Assembly: GCF_052113225.1 (NCBI RefSeq)
Contig: NZ_JBFRCT010000007.1
Location: 248,001-312,000, forward strand
Direction: 5' to 3'
From: Pristimantibacillus sp052113225
Lineage (GTDB): Bacteria; Bacillota; Bacilli; Paenibacillales; Paenibacillaceae
Length of the DNA: 64,000 nucleotides
A model generated the notes under the pieces. It saw only the letters and a program-made list of their open reading frames with translations, had not been told where the DNA came from and made no database searches. Positions 43,073-52,507 of this stretch are shown here, in pieces; position 1 is the first letter of the stretch, and the number at the start of each line of letters is the position of its first letter. The position numbers and the translations under genes are program-made.

Positions 43073-44235
43073 TGATGGAAGCAGGCAAAAGGACGCTGCT
43101 GCCAGGCAGTACAATTGGCGTTCTTGGCGGCGGACAGCTTGGCCGAATGATGGCACTTGCGGGCAGCGCAATGGGATATCGTTTCGTTGCACTTGATCCA
43201 ACACCTGACGCACCATGCGGACAAGTAGCTGAACAGATCGTCGCTGCTTACAATGACCGTGAAGCAGCTCGCGAGCTTGCACGCCGGGCAGATGTCATCA
43301 CCTACGAATTCGAGAATGTCGACGCTGATGTAGCTGCGATGCTCATGTCGGAATCGTATGTGCCGCAGGGAAGCGAGCTTCTCTATACAACGCAGCATCG
43401 ACTGCGTGAGAAGCGGGCAATTGAAGCGGCAGGCGTACGGGTTGCCCCGTACTGCGAGATCCGGAGCAGCGAGGAACTTCGCGTCGCGGCTGAGAAGTTT
43501 GGCCTTCCATGCGTACTTAAGACAGCAATGGGCGGCTATGACGGCAAAGGGCAATGGGTGATCAGAAGCTTCGACGAGATTGAAGAAGCGTATGAGACAT
43601 TAAGCCGTGCCGGTGTAGAGCTCGTGCTGGAGCAATTCATTAAATTTGATAAAGAGTTATCCGTTATTGCAGCAAGAAGCCCGCAAGGGGAGATAAAAGC
43701 CTTCCCCGCAGCAGAAAATATTCATATCGAAAATATTTTGCACCTGTCGATCGTTCCTGCTCGAATTGCAGAGAGTGTACAACAGGAAGCGGAAAAGCTG
43801 GCGATGAAGATTGCTCAAGGGCTTGGAGTGGTTGGCTTGATCGCCGTTGAGCTGTTCCTGACGGCTGACGGTGAACTGTTCGTCAACGAACTTGCGCCAC
43901 GTCCTCATAACAGCGGACATTATACAATGGAAGCTTGCCGTACTTCGCAGTTCGAGCAGCATGTGCGTGCGGTATGCAACTTGCCATTAGGTGATACTCA
44001 GCTGCTTACTCCCGTTGTTATGGTGAATGTACTTGGACAACATGTTGAGCCTCTGCTTGCACGGATGGCGAAGCATGATGAGGCGGCATCGCGATTGAAT
44101 GTTGCTCCGAAGGTTCACTTGTACGGCAAGAAAGACGCTGTTCATAAGCGTAAGATGGGCCATGTTAACGTGCTTGCAGGCGATGTTCAGCAAGCGCTTG
44201 ATTGGATAGAAGAGACAAACATTTGGAAGGTGTGA
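43069..44235 (+). CDS. purK: N5-carboxyaminoimidazole ribonucleotide synthase
   Basis: A 388-residue ATP-grasp enzyme making N5-CAIR from AIR, bicarbonate and ATP. It begins GSTIGVLGGGQLGRMMA. The ATP-grasp core has KTAMGGYDGKGQWV and ELFLTADGELFVNELAPRPHNSGHYT. Three consecutive ATG codons (43069, 43072, 43075) overlap the purE stop, so translation is coupled and the exact first codon is uncertain. Length and order are standard for the Bacillus operon. Confidence 0.96.
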   Translation: MMMEAGKRTLLPGSTIGVLGGGQLGRMMALAGSAMGYRFVALDPTPDAPCGQVAEQIVAAYNDREAARELARRADVITYEFENVDADVAAMLMSESYVPQGSELLYTTQHRLREKRAIEAAGVRVAPYCEIRSSEELRVAAEKFGLPCVLKTAMGGYDGKGQWVIRSFDEIEEAYETLSRAGVELVLEQFIKFDKELSVIAARSPQGEIKAFPAAENIHIENILHLSIVPARIAESVQQEAEKLAMKIAQGLGVVGLIAVELFLTADGELFVNELAPRPHNSGHYTMEACRTSQFEQHVRAVCNLPLGDTQLLTPVVMVNVLGQHVEPLLARMAKHDEAASRLNVAPKVHLYGKKDAVHKRKMGHVNVLAGDVQQALDWIEETNIWKV

Positions 44236-44242
44236 ACGGTAC

Positions 44243-45538
44243 ATGTTAGAGCGTTACAGCAGACCGGAAATGAGAGCAATTTGGACAGAGCAGAACAAAT
44301 TCCAAGCATGGCTTGAAGTTGAGCTTTGCTCCTGTGAGGCTTGGGTTGAGCTTGGCGTTATTCCTAAGGAAGATGTAGAGGCGCTTCGTGAAGCAGCGAC
44401 CTTCAATATCGACCGTATTTACGAAATCGAGCAAGAAACCCGCCATGACGTTATCGCGTTCACACGCGCTGTATCCGAGACCGTTGGTCCGGAACGCAAA
44501 TGGGTGCATTATGGCCTGACTTCGACAGACGTTGTAGATACAGCGAATGGCTACCTGCTTCTTCAAGCGAATGCTATCTTGAGAAAAGATATCGAGCGCT
44601 TCATCTCGATCCTTCGCGAGAAAGCTGTTCAATATAAAGATACGCCAATGATGGGCCGTACACATGGTGTACATGCCGAGCCCACAACATTTGGTCTCAA
44701 AATGGCTCTGTGGCATGAAGAGATGAAACGTAACCTGGAGCGCTTCGAGCATGCAGCTAACGGCGTTCAATTCGGTAAAATCTCCGGTGCTGTTGGTACT
44801 TATGCAAACATTGATCCTTTCGTAGAAGAGTTCGTATGTAACAAGCTTGGCATCAGCGCAGCTCCAATCTCGACACAAACTTTGCAGCGTGATCGTCACG
44901 CTGAATATATGGCGACACTGGCACTCGTTGCTACATCGCTTGATAAATTCGCTACTGAAATTCGCGCTTTGCAGAAGAGCGAATTCCGTGAAGTGGAAGA
45001 AGCATTCGCGAAAGGTCAAAAAGGCTCTTCCGCAATGCCGCACAAACGTAACCCAATTGGCTGCGAGAACATTTCCGGTCTATCCCGCGTGATCCGTGGT
45101 CACATGCTGACAGCTTACGAGAACGTACCGCTGTGGCATGAGCGCGACATCAGCCATTCTTCGGCTGAACGTGTTATCCTCCCGGATGCAACAATGCTTC
45201 TGAACTACATGTTGAACCGTCTTGGCAACATCATTCAGAACTTGACTGTATTCCCTGAAAACATGAAGAAAAACATGCAGCGTACATTTGGCGTTCCGTT
45301 CTCTGGCCGCGTGATGACAAAGCTGATTGATAAAGGCCTTAGCCGTGAGCAAGCCTACGATACGGTTCAACCACGCGCGATGCAAGCATGGGAAGAGCAG
45401 CGCCAATTCCGCGACATTATCGAATCGACACCGGAGATTACAAGCCTGCTGTCGGCTGAAGAAATCGATGATGCATTCAATCCGGCTTGGCATTTGAAGC
45501 ATGTGAATACGATTTTCACACGTCTTGGCTTGAACTAA
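44243..45538 (+). CDS. purB: Adenylosuccinate lyase
   Basis: A 431-residue fumarase/aspartase-superfamily enzyme acting twice in purine synthesis (SAICAR to AICAR, and adenylosuccinate to AMP). Motifs: HDVIAFTRAVSE, YGLTSTDVVDTA, GRTHGVHAEPTTFG with the catalytic His, and the signature GSSAMPHKRNPIGCEN. The start lies 7 bp after purK. Length is typical for the Bacillus type. Confidence 0.98.
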   Translation: MLERYSRPEMRAIWTEQNKFQAWLEVELCSCEAWVELGVIPKEDVEALREAATFNIDRIYEIEQETRHDVIAFTRAVSETVGPERKWVHYGLTSTDVVDTANGYLLLQANAILRKDIERFISILREKAVQYKDTPMMGRTHGVHAEPTTFGLKMALWHEEMKRNLERFEHAANGVQFGKISGAVGTYANIDPFVEEFVCNKLGISAAPISTQTLQRDRHAEYMATLALVATSLDKFATEIRALQKSEFREVEEAFAKGQKGSSAMPHKRNPIGCENISGLSRVIRGHMLTAYENVPLWHERDISHSSAERVILPDATMLLNYMLNRLGNIIQNLTVFPENMKKNMQRTFGVPFSGRVMTKLIDKGLSREQAYDTVQPRAMQAWEEQRQFRDIIESTPEITSLLSAEEIDDAFNPAWHLKHVNTIFTRLGLN

Positions 45539-45559
45539 GAAGCAAAGGGGATTCGAGGA

Positions 45560-46459
45560 ATGACTGCACAATCGCAAGCTTTATCCTCAGCAGCGGATTA
45601 TATCAAAGCTCCGCTGCTGTATAAAGGCAAAGTACGTGAGCTTTATGATCTCGGCGAGCATTACCTGATCGTTGTAACGGACCGCATTTCGGCATTCGAT
45701 TATGTGCTTGATCCTGCTGTACCGCAGAAAGGCAACGTATTGAACCGTCTGTCAGCATTCTGGTTTGAGCAAACCGCTTCGATTCAGCCAAACCATGTCA
45801 TCCACACCGATGTAGACAAGCTTGGGGATATCGTAACTGAGCCAGAATTGCTGAGAAACCGCATCATGGTAACGAGGAAAGCACAGCGCATTGATATTGA
45901 ATGTGTGGTGCGCGGCTATATCACTGGCGGCGGTTGGAGACAATACCAACAAACGTCCGCGATTAACGGAATCGAGCTTCCGGAAGGTATGCGCAAGAAC
46001 GAGCGTTTCCCTAAGCCAATCTTCACTCCAGCAGCGAAAAACGACGTTGGACATGATGAGGACATCCCATTCGAGCGGATGCAAGAGATGGTTGGCGCAG
46101 AACTCGCTGAAGAGCTTCGCGACTGCAGCATCAAGCTGTACGAGTTCGCTCATGAATATTGCGCGAAGCATGGGATCATCCTTGCCGATTGCAAATTCGA
46201 GTTCGGCTTGATCGATGGCAAAGTCATTCTGATCGACGAAATCTTCACCCCGGATTCCTCGCGTTTCTGGGCAGAGGGCAACTATGCTTTCGATATCGAG
46301 ATCGACAGTATGGACAAAGAACCGGTCCGCACCTATCTTCTTGGTTCCGATTGGGACAGAGACAGCAAACCGGCTCCACTTCCTGAATCCGTTGTTAACG
46401 AAACAACAAATCGTTATTTAGACATCTACAGCCGTTTAACTGGCAGTTCATTGGTATAG
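45560..46459 (+). CDS. purC: Phosphoribosylaminoimidazole-succinocarboxamide synthase
   Basis: A 299-residue SAICAR synthetase coupling CAIR and aspartate with ATP. It carries YKGKVRELYDLGEHYLIVVTDRISAFD at the N-terminus, VRGYITGGGWRQY, and LADCKFEFGLIDGKVILIDEIFTPDSSRFW. It is the longer form (~295 residues) also found in yeast and plants, not the ~240-residue B. subtilis form. An AAAGGGGATT site precedes the ATG. A 348-bp gap with strong secondary structure follows before purS. Confidence 0.97.
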   Translation: MTAQSQALSSAADYIKAPLLYKGKVRELYDLGEHYLIVVTDRISAFDYVLDPAVPQKGNVLNRLSAFWFEQTASIQPNHVIHTDVDKLGDIVTEPELLRNRIMVTRKAQRIDIECVVRGYITGGGWRQYQQTSAINGIELPEGMRKNERFPKPIFTPAAKNDVGHDEDIPFERMQEMVGAELAEELRDCSIKLYEFAHEYCAKHGIILADCKFEFGLIDGKVILIDEIFTPDSSRFWAEGNYAFDIEIDSMDKEPVRTYLLGSDWDRDSKPAPLPESVVNETTNRYLDIYSRLTGSSLV

Positions 46460-46531
46460 ATCGTAATTATATTTTCTTGATCTTTCGTTCTTGATCTTAT
46501 CTTATAGGTTTTTGTATTAGCTCTGAAGTTT

Positions 46532-46560
46532 GGCGTTGAGCACGATAGTGCGCAAACGCC
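46532..46560 (+). other. Nested hairpin after purC
   Basis: GGCGTT pairs with AACGCC and inner GCAC with GTGC across GATA. No T run follows. It is the first of two structures in the purC-purS gap. Confidence 0.5.
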
Positions 46561-46627
46561 CCCTAATTGCTTACACGACTACCCGGGAGGATGTTGTAAA
46601 AAACGGCAGCCGGGACTGAAGGAGCAG

Positions 46628-46734
46628 GGGTGTCTGTCGGAGAGCGACAGCACTCGCCTTTGAAATTCGGAAAATATCCACGAAGCAGATTAAATGAAAT
46701 TTTCCGATTTCAACAGCGACGTAGACAGACACCC
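46628..46734 (+). repeat. 107-nt inverted-repeat element between purC and purS
   Basis: The ends GGGTGTCTGTC (46628-46638) and GACAGACACCC (46724-46734) are perfect inverted repeats of 11 bp. Inside, TTGAAATTCGGAAAAT (46660-46675) and ATTTTCCGATTTCAA (46699-46713) form a second long stem with one bulge. The gap 46460-46807 contains no plausible gene. An antisense frame spanning it (46571-47728) runs over purS and purQ and is spurious. Confidence 0.65.
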
Positions 46735-46807
46735 GTGTGACTGAGGGACACGAGCTGGCGTACTCTTTTACACATCGACCGGAAAAACCATTTTCAGGAG
46801 GCCACTT

Positions 46808-47050
46808 ATGAAAGCCAAAGTCTACGTCACTATCAAACAAAATGTACTCGACCCGCAAGGTCAAGCCGTTCAAGGCTCGCTGCACACAATGGGATTTGCA
46901 GAAGTTGATAAAGTTCGCATCGGTAAATACCTGGAGCTTGAACTTGACACGAATGACCGCGCTGAAGCGGAAGCACGCGTAAAAGTAATGTGCGAGAAGC
47001 TGTTGGCGAACACGGTTGTCGAAGATTACCGTTTTGAATTGGAGGGATAA
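46808..47050 (+). CDS. purS: Phosphoribosylformylglycinamidine synthase subunit PurS
   Basis: An 80-residue small subunit of the three-part FGAM synthase. The characteristic start MKAKVYVTIKQNVLDPQG and the ferredoxin-like fold pattern (VQGSLHTMGF, YLELELD, CEKLLANTVVEDY) are present. CAGGAGG lies 8 nt upstream. It bridges PurQ and PurL in the complex. It follows the structured gap and starts the purSQL block. Confidence 0.96.
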   Translation: MKAKVYVTIKQNVLDPQGQAVQGSLHTMGFAEVDKVRIGKYLELELDTNDRAEAEARVKVMCEKLLANTVVEDYRFELEG

Positions 47051-47053
47051 TCG

Positions 47054-47749
47054 ATGAAGTTTGCAGTAATCGTATTTCCCGGCTCCAACTGTGACATCGA
47101 CTGCTACAAAGCGGTAGAAGATACAATCGGCCAAGAGGTTGAATACGTATGGCATACAGCGACTGACCTGTCCGCATACGATGCCATTCTCGTGCCAGGC
47201 GGCTTCTCCTACGGCGACTACCTGCGCTGCGGCGCGATGGCTAGTTATGCTCCAGTAATGAATGAAGTTGTGAAAGCAGCAGAACAAGGTAAGTTCATCC
47301 TTGGTATCTGCAACGGATTCCAGATCCTGACTGAAGCTAACCTTCTGCCAGGCGCACTGATCCGCAATACGGGCCTTAAATTCCGTTGTCAGCAGCAACA
47401 GCTTGAAGTGGTAAACAACGGCACAGCGTTTACGAACCAATACTCGCAAGGCGAGATTATCGATATTCCAATTGCTCACGGCGAAGGCAACTACTATTGC
47501 GACGATGCAACACTTGCTGAGCTGAAAGCAAATAACCAAATCGTGTTCCGCTACGCAGGCGACACGAACCCGAATGGTTCGGTTGAGAACATTGCGGGTA
47601 TCAGCAACAAAAAGGGTAATGTCGTTGGCATGATGCCTCACCCTGAGCGTGCGGTTGATCAAATCCTCGGCTCGGAAGACGGCAAACGGATGTTTACATC
47701 GATTTTGAATGCATGGAGGGAACAACATGGCGCAGCAATTAACGGCTAA
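47054..47749 (+). CDS. purQ: Phosphoribosylformylglycinamidine synthase subunit PurQ (glutaminase)
   Basis: A 231-residue class I glutamine amidotransferase supplying ammonia to PurL. The start is KFAVIVFPGSNCDIDC, the nucleophile Cys lies in LGICNGFQIL, and the His/Glu pair in MMPHPERAVD. It starts 3 bp after purS and overlaps purL by 23 bp. Confidence 0.97.
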   Translation: MKFAVIVFPGSNCDIDCYKAVEDTIGQEVEYVWHTATDLSAYDAILVPGGFSYGDYLRCGAMASYAPVMNEVVKAAEQGKFILGICNGFQILTEANLLPGALIRNTGLKFRCQQQQLEVVNNGTAFTNQYSQGEIIDIPIAHGEGNYYCDDATLAELKANNQIVFRYAGDTNPNGSVENIAGISNKKGNVVGMMPHPERAVDQILGSEDGKRMFTSILNAWREQHGAAING

Positions 47750-49970
47750 GGAACCAACTGCCGAACAAATCGTCGAGCAAAAGATTTATCAACAATTTGG
47801 TGTATCGGATTATGAGTTTGAGCTCATCTGCGGTTTTCTCGGCCGTACACCTAACTACACGGAAATCGGCGTATTTAGCGTTATGTGGTCGGAGCATTGT
47901 GCCTACAAGAACTCCAAGCCAATCCTGAAGAAATTCCCGATCACTGGACCACGTGTCCTGATGGGACCAGGTGAAGGCGCGGGTATCGTTGATATCGGAG
48001 ACAACCAAGCGGTTGTATTCAAGATCGAATCGCATAACCATCCATCTGCCGTTGAGCCTTACCAAGGCGCTGCAACAGGTGTTGGCGGCATTATCCGTGA
48101 TATTTTCTCAATGGGTGCTCGTCCAGTTGCCCTGCTGAACTCGCTTCGTTTCGGCAAGCTTGAGAATGATCGTGTGAAGTACTTGTTCGAGAACGTTGTC
48201 AGCGGTATTGCTGGCTACGGTAACTGTATCGGTATCCCTACCGTTGCAGGCGAAGTGATGTTCGATGAGAGCTACGAAGGCAACCCGCTTGTTAACGCCA
48301 TGTGCGTAGGTCTTATCGATCATGATAAAATCCAACGCGGCGTAGCAAAAGGTGTCGGTAACCCTGTCTTCTACGTTGGTCCTGCAACAGGCCGCGATGG
48401 TATCCACGGTGCGACATTCGCATCCGTTGAGCTGACAGAAGAATCCGAAGAGAAGCGTACTGCCGTACAAGTCGGCGATCCGTTCATGGAGAAGCTCGTT
48501 ATGGAGTCCACTCTGGAACTGATCAATTCCGGTATCGTACTTGGCATTCAAGATATGGGCGCAGCGGGTCTCACTTGCTCGAGCGCAGAGATGGCTTCCA
48601 AAGCTGGCAACGGCCTGGAGCTGTATCTCGATGAAGTTCCACAACGTGAGACAGGCATGACGCCTTACGAAATGATGTTGTCGGAGTCGCAAGAACGTAT
48701 GTTGTTCGTTGTTGAGCCGCAGCATGAAGCACAAGCGCAAGAGATCTTCGACCGTTGGGGCGTTATTTGTAAAAAAGTTGGTAAAGTAACCGATGACGGA
48801 CGTCTTCGTCTGTTCCACCAAGGCGAGCAAGTGGCTGACATGCCGGTTAAAGCGCTCGTTGACGAGTGCCCGGTATATGAAAAGCCATCGCAAGAGCCTG
48901 CTTACTACCGTGACAATGCTACGCTTGATACAGCTGCATTCACTGAAGTAACAGACCTGACTGGTGCTCTTGAAAAAGTACTCGCTTCGCCAACTGTGGC
49001 AAGCAAAGAGTGGGTTTACAGCCAATATGACTATATGGTTCGTACATCAACAGCGGTTCAACCAGGCTCCGACGCAGCGGTAGTTACCATTCACGGCACT
49101 CGTAAAGGCCTTGCAATGACAACAGACTGTAACGGTCGTTATGTATACCTGGATCCTGAAGTCGGCGGACGTATTGCAGTAGCAGAAGCTGCACGTAACA
49201 TTGTATGTTCCGGTGCAGAACCACTTGCGATTACGGATAACCTGAACTTCGGCAGCCCTGAGAAGCCGGAAGTATTCTGGCAGATCGAGAAATCTGCAGA
49301 CGGTATGTCCGAAGCTTGTCGCGTGCTTGATACACCGGTAATCGGCGGTAACGTGAGCTTGTACAACGAGAACGCAAAAGGCGCGATCTATCCAACTCCG
49401 GTAATCGGTATGGTTGGTCTCGTACATGATGTGGACCACATCACGACACAAGGCTTCAAAAAAGAAGGCGACGTCATTATCCTTGTTGGCGACACCAAAG
49501 CAGAGTTTGGCGGCAGCGAGCTGCTCTACGTTCTGAACGGTGCGGCTGAAGGCCGTCCACCAGCTATTGATCTGGTAACGGAGAAAAACATGCTTGGCGC
49601 TGTTCTGACAGCAATCCAAGGCGGTCTTGTTGCTTCCGCACATGACTTGTCTGAAGGCGGCCTTGCTGTAGCTCTTGCGGAATCCGCAATCAGCGGCAAA
49701 ATTGGTGCAGAAGTGAACGTGGCAACGGATCTTCGTCCTGACCACCTTCTGTTCTCCGAATCGCAATCGCGTATCCTGCTCTCGGCTACACCTGAGAAAG
49801 CAGCAGCATTGCAAGCGCACCTGACTGAACAAGGCGTAGTAAATGCGGCAATCGGTACTGTAAAAGGCAGCAGCCTGACCATCAACGTAAATGGCAAATC
49901 CGGCGTAAATGCACCGGTACAACAACTGGAGAAGGTCTGGAAGGATGCGATTCCATGTCTGATGAAATAA
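47727..49970 (+). CDS. purL: Phosphoribosylformylglycinamidine synthase subunit PurL
   Basis: A 747-residue small-type PurL (two AIRS-like halves) making FGAM from FGAR, ATP and ammonia. Motifs: GVFSVMWSEHCAYKNS, FKIESHNHPSAVEPYQGAATGVGGIIRD, GIQDMGAAGLTCSS, and AHDLSEGGLAVALAES in the second half. ATG 47727 follows GGAGGGAAC and begins MAQQLTAKE; the in-frame ATG at 47709 lies inside the purQ end without a site. It overlaps purQ and is itself overlapped 16 bp by purF, showing tight translational coupling. Confidence 0.97.
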   Translation: MAQQLTAKEPTAEQIVEQKIYQQFGVSDYEFELICGFLGRTPNYTEIGVFSVMWSEHCAYKNSKPILKKFPITGPRVLMGPGEGAGIVDIGDNQAVVFKIESHNHPSAVEPYQGAATGVGGIIRDIFSMGARPVALLNSLRFGKLENDRVKYLFENVVSGIAGYGNCIGIPTVAGEVMFDESYEGNPLVNAMCVGLIDHDKIQRGVAKGVGNPVFYVGPATGRDGIHGATFASVELTEESEEKRTAVQVGDPFMEKLVMESTLELINSGIVLGIQDMGAAGLTCSSAEMASKAGNGLELYLDEVPQRETGMTPYEMMLSESQERMLFVVEPQHEAQAQEIFDRWGVICKKVGKVTDDGRLRLFHQGEQVADMPVKALVDECPVYEKPSQEPAYYRDNATLDTAAFTEVTDLTGALEKVLASPTVASKEWVYSQYDYMVRTSTAVQPGSDAAVVTIHGTRKGLAMTTDCNGRYVYLDPEVGGRIAVAEAARNIVCSGAEPLAITDNLNFGSPEKPEVFWQIEKSADGMSEACRVLDTPVIGGNVSLYNENAKGAIYPTPVIGMVGLVHDVDHITTQGFKKEGDVIILVGDTKAEFGGSELLYVLNGAAEGRPPAIDLVTEKNMLGAVLTAIQGGLVASAHDLSEGGLAVALAESAISGKIGAEVNVATDLRPDHLLFSESQSRILLSATPEKAAALQAHLTEQGVVNAAIGTVKGSSLTINVNGKSGVNAPVQQLEKVWKDAIPCLMK

Positions 49971-51433
49971 AACAGCATAAGCTGTGGACGGGAAATCATT
50001 ATAACGAAGGCATTGGCCGTGACGATATGTTTGACAAATTGCGTGAGGAATGCGGCGTGTTCGGGGTATTTAATGTCCCGAATGCGTCCTCCCTCAGCTA
50101 TTACGGCCTTCATGCTCTCCAGCATCGCGGCGAGGAAAGTGCAGGGATCTGTACAGTGGATACGGAGGCGGGAAACCGCTTCGCCTACCACCGTGGTATG
50201 GGGCTCGTGAAGGAAGTATTTGATAAAGAGCGGATTCAATCGCTCGCTGGTGATCGCTCCATTGGCCACGTTCGTTATTCGACGGCTGGCGAGAGCAAGC
50301 TGGCGAATGCACAGCCGCTTATTTTCCGTTATCGGGATGGCGATCTGGCGGTTGCGACGAATGGTAATATCGTTAATGCACCGGAGATTCGCAAGGAGCT
50401 GGAGAGTCAAGGCTCGATCTTCCAAACCTCCAGCGATACGGAAGTTATCGCTCACTTGATCGCTCGTTCGTCTAAGAGCTTCGAAGAAGCAGCAAAAGAT
50501 GCGCTTCAGCGTATTATTGGCGGCTTCGCGTTCCTTATTATGACGAATGATAAGCTGCTTGTAGCGTCTGACCCGAATGGTCTGCGTCCACTCGTAATGG
50601 GCAAGATCGGTGATGGATATGTATTCTCTTCCGAATCGTGTGCGTTCGAATCGATTGGCGCAGAATATGTACGTGACGTTCAACCAGGCGAACTGCTTTA
50701 CCTTGATGCTGACGGTATGCGCGAAGACCGCTATGCAGAAGTAGAGCGCCGGGCAACATGTGCGATGGAATATATCTATTTTGCCCGCCCGGACAGCGAT
50801 ATTAATACAATCAACATCCATTCCGCACGTAAGCGGATGGGTAAACAGCTTGCGATGGAATCGTTCGTGGATGCAGACATCGTAATTGGCGTACCGGATT
50901 CGAGTATTTCGGCGTCTATTGGTTATGCCGAGCAAACAGGCATTCCTTACGAGCTTGGACTTATTAAGAATAAATACACAGGCCGTACGTTTATTCAGCC
51001 CTCCCAAGAGCTGCGGGAACAAGGTGTGAAGATGAAGCTGTCTGCTGTGCGTAAAGTCGTGGAAGGCAGACGTGTTGTGATGATCGATGATTCGATCGTC
51101 CGCGGTACGACATCCCGCCGGATCGTAAACATGCTTCGCGAGGCTGGTGCGACTGAAGTGCATGTGCGGATTACATCACCGCCATTCAAGAACCCTTGTT
51201 ACTACGGTATTGATACGCCGGATCGCAAGGAGCTGGTTGCTTCTTCGAGAACGGTGCAGGAAATGTGTGAAATGATTAATGCGGACTCTTTATACTTCCT
51301 TAGCCATGAAGGTTTTATCGATTCGGTAGGCGGCAATGACGGCGCGTATAACCGCGGCATGTGTCTGGCTTGCTTCGATAATGATTATCCAACACCGGTA
51401 GACGAGGAATCGGATAAGAGCTGCAGCTGTTAA
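49955..51433 (+). CDS. purF: Amidophosphoribosyltransferase
   Basis: A 492-residue enzyme for the first committed purine step (PRPP plus glutamine to phosphoribosylamine). A propeptide precedes the N-terminal nucleophile Cys33 in EECGVFGVF. The PRPP-binding motif is VVMIDDSIVRGTTS. Cysteines that hold the [4Fe-4S] cluster in Bacillus PurF are visible in NPCYYG, MCLACFDNDYPT and the Cys-Ser-Cys tail. The propeptide of 32 residues is longer than the 11 of B. subtilis; an internal ATG at 50027 would give 8 but has no well-placed ribosome site. It overlaps purL by 16 bp. Confidence 0.97.
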   Translation: MSDEIKQHKLWTGNHYNEGIGRDDMFDKLREECGVFGVFNVPNASSLSYYGLHALQHRGEESAGICTVDTEAGNRFAYHRGMGLVKEVFDKERIQSLAGDRSIGHVRYSTAGESKLANAQPLIFRYRDGDLAVATNGNIVNAPEIRKELESQGSIFQTSSDTEVIAHLIARSSKSFEEAAKDALQRIIGGFAFLIMTNDKLLVASDPNGLRPLVMGKIGDGYVFSSESCAFESIGAEYVRDVQPGELLYLDADGMREDRYAEVERRATCAMEYIYFARPDSDINTINIHSARKRMGKQLAMESFVDADIVIGVPDSSISASIGYAEQTGIPYELGLIKNKYTGRTFIQPSQELREQGVKMKLSAVRKVVEGRRVVMIDDSIVRGTTSRRIVNMLREAGATEVHVRITSPPFKNPCYYGIDTPDRKELVASSRTVQEMCEMINADSLYFLSHEGFIDSVGGNDGAYNRGMCLACFDNDYPTPVDEESDKSCSC

Positions 51434-51463
51434 TAGATAAGTTGATAAAAGGGGTTGACTGGT

Positions 51464-52507
51464 GTGTCAGAAGCGTACAAAAAGGCCGGAGTCGATATTG
51501 CTGCCGGCAATGAAGCAGTCGAACGGATGAAGAAGCATGTTAAGAAAACGTTCCGTCCAGAAGTGCTGACTGATCTCGGCGGGTTTGGCGGTTTGTTTGG
51601 TCTTAACAAAGACAAATACGAGGAGCCTGTTCTCGTATCTGGTACGGACGGCGTTGGCACGAAGCTGAAGCTGGCGTTCATGATGGATAAGCATGATACG
51701 ATTGGCGTTGACGCGGTTGCAATGTGCGTAAACGATATTATCGTACAAGGCGCTGAGCCTCTCTTCTTCCTCGATTATCTGGCATGCGGTAAAGTCGTTC
51801 CGGAAAAAATCGAAGCGGTTGTAAAAGGTATTTCTGACGGCTGTGTTCAAGCAGGCTGCGCACTGATTGGCGGCGAAACAGCTGAAATGCCTGGTATGTA
51901 CCAAGGCGACGAATATGATATCGCTGGCTTTACAGTTGGCGTTGTTGATAAAAAGAAAATCATCGATGGCACTACAATCGCTCCTGGCGATGTTGTTCTT
52001 GGTTTCGCTTCAAGCGGTATCCACAGTAACGGCTACTCGCTTGTACGTCGTCTTCTTCTTGAAGAATGCGGCTACGCGCTTGACCAACGTCTGCCTGAGC
52101 TGAATGACGCTGTACTTGGCGACGTTCTGATCGAGCCAACTCGCATTTATGTAAAATCGGCTTTGAAGCTGATTGAGCAAGTGAATGTAAAAGGTATGGC
52201 GCATATCACAGGCGGCGGCTTCATTGAGAATATTCCACGGGTTCTGCCTGAAGGCGTAAATGTAAATGTAGAATACGGCTCTTGGCCGATCCTGCCTATC
52301 TTCCAGCTGATGCAGGACAAAGGCGCAATTACAAACCGTGACATGTTCACGACATTTAATATGGGCATCGGGTTAATCGTAGTTGTTCCCGCTGATCAAG
52401 CAGAAGAGGCTCTTAAAGCAGCAGCTGAGCTTGGCGAAGCAGCATACCGAATCGGAACGGTAACGGAGGGCAATCGCGTCGTTACGTTTACAGGAGCGGA
52501 CGTGTAA
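51464..52507 (+). CDS. purM: Phosphoribosylformylglycinamidine cyclo-ligase
   Basis: A 347-residue AIR synthetase. GTG 51464 is chosen over TTG 51455: AAAGGGG lies 9 nt before it and the protein then begins MSEAYKKAGVDI, as in Bacillus. Motifs: LVSGTDGVGTKLKLA, GGETAEMPGMY and GIHSNGYSLVR. It lies 30 bp after purF and its stop overlaps the purN start (TAATG). Confidence 0.97.
   Translation: MSEAYKKAGVDIAAGNEAVERMKKHVKKTFRPEVLTDLGGFGGLFGLNKDKYEEPVLVSGTDGVGTKLKLAFMMDKHDTIGVDAVAMCVNDIIVQGAEPLFFLDYLACGKVVPEKIEAVVKGISDGCVQAGCALIGGETAEMPGMYQGDEYDIAGFTVGVVDKKKIIDGTTIAPGDVVLGFASSGIHSNGYSLVRRLLLEECGYALDQRLPELNDAVLGDVLIEPTRIYVKSALKLIEQVNVKGMAHITGGGFIENIPRVLPEGVNVNVEYGSWPILPIFQLMQDKGAITNRDMFTTFNMGIGLIVVVPADQAEEALKAAAELGEAAYRIGTVTEGNRVVTFTGADV

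Noticed and set aside
46571..47728. A 385-residue antisense open frame over purS and purQ
   Set aside because: It lies opposite two certain genes and the folded gap. Its Cys/Phe/Val-rich product looks like a codon-usage shadow.
49526..51163. A 545-residue antisense frame over purL and purF
   Set aside because: Both sense genes are certain. The antisense frame is a long codon-bias artefact with no motif.
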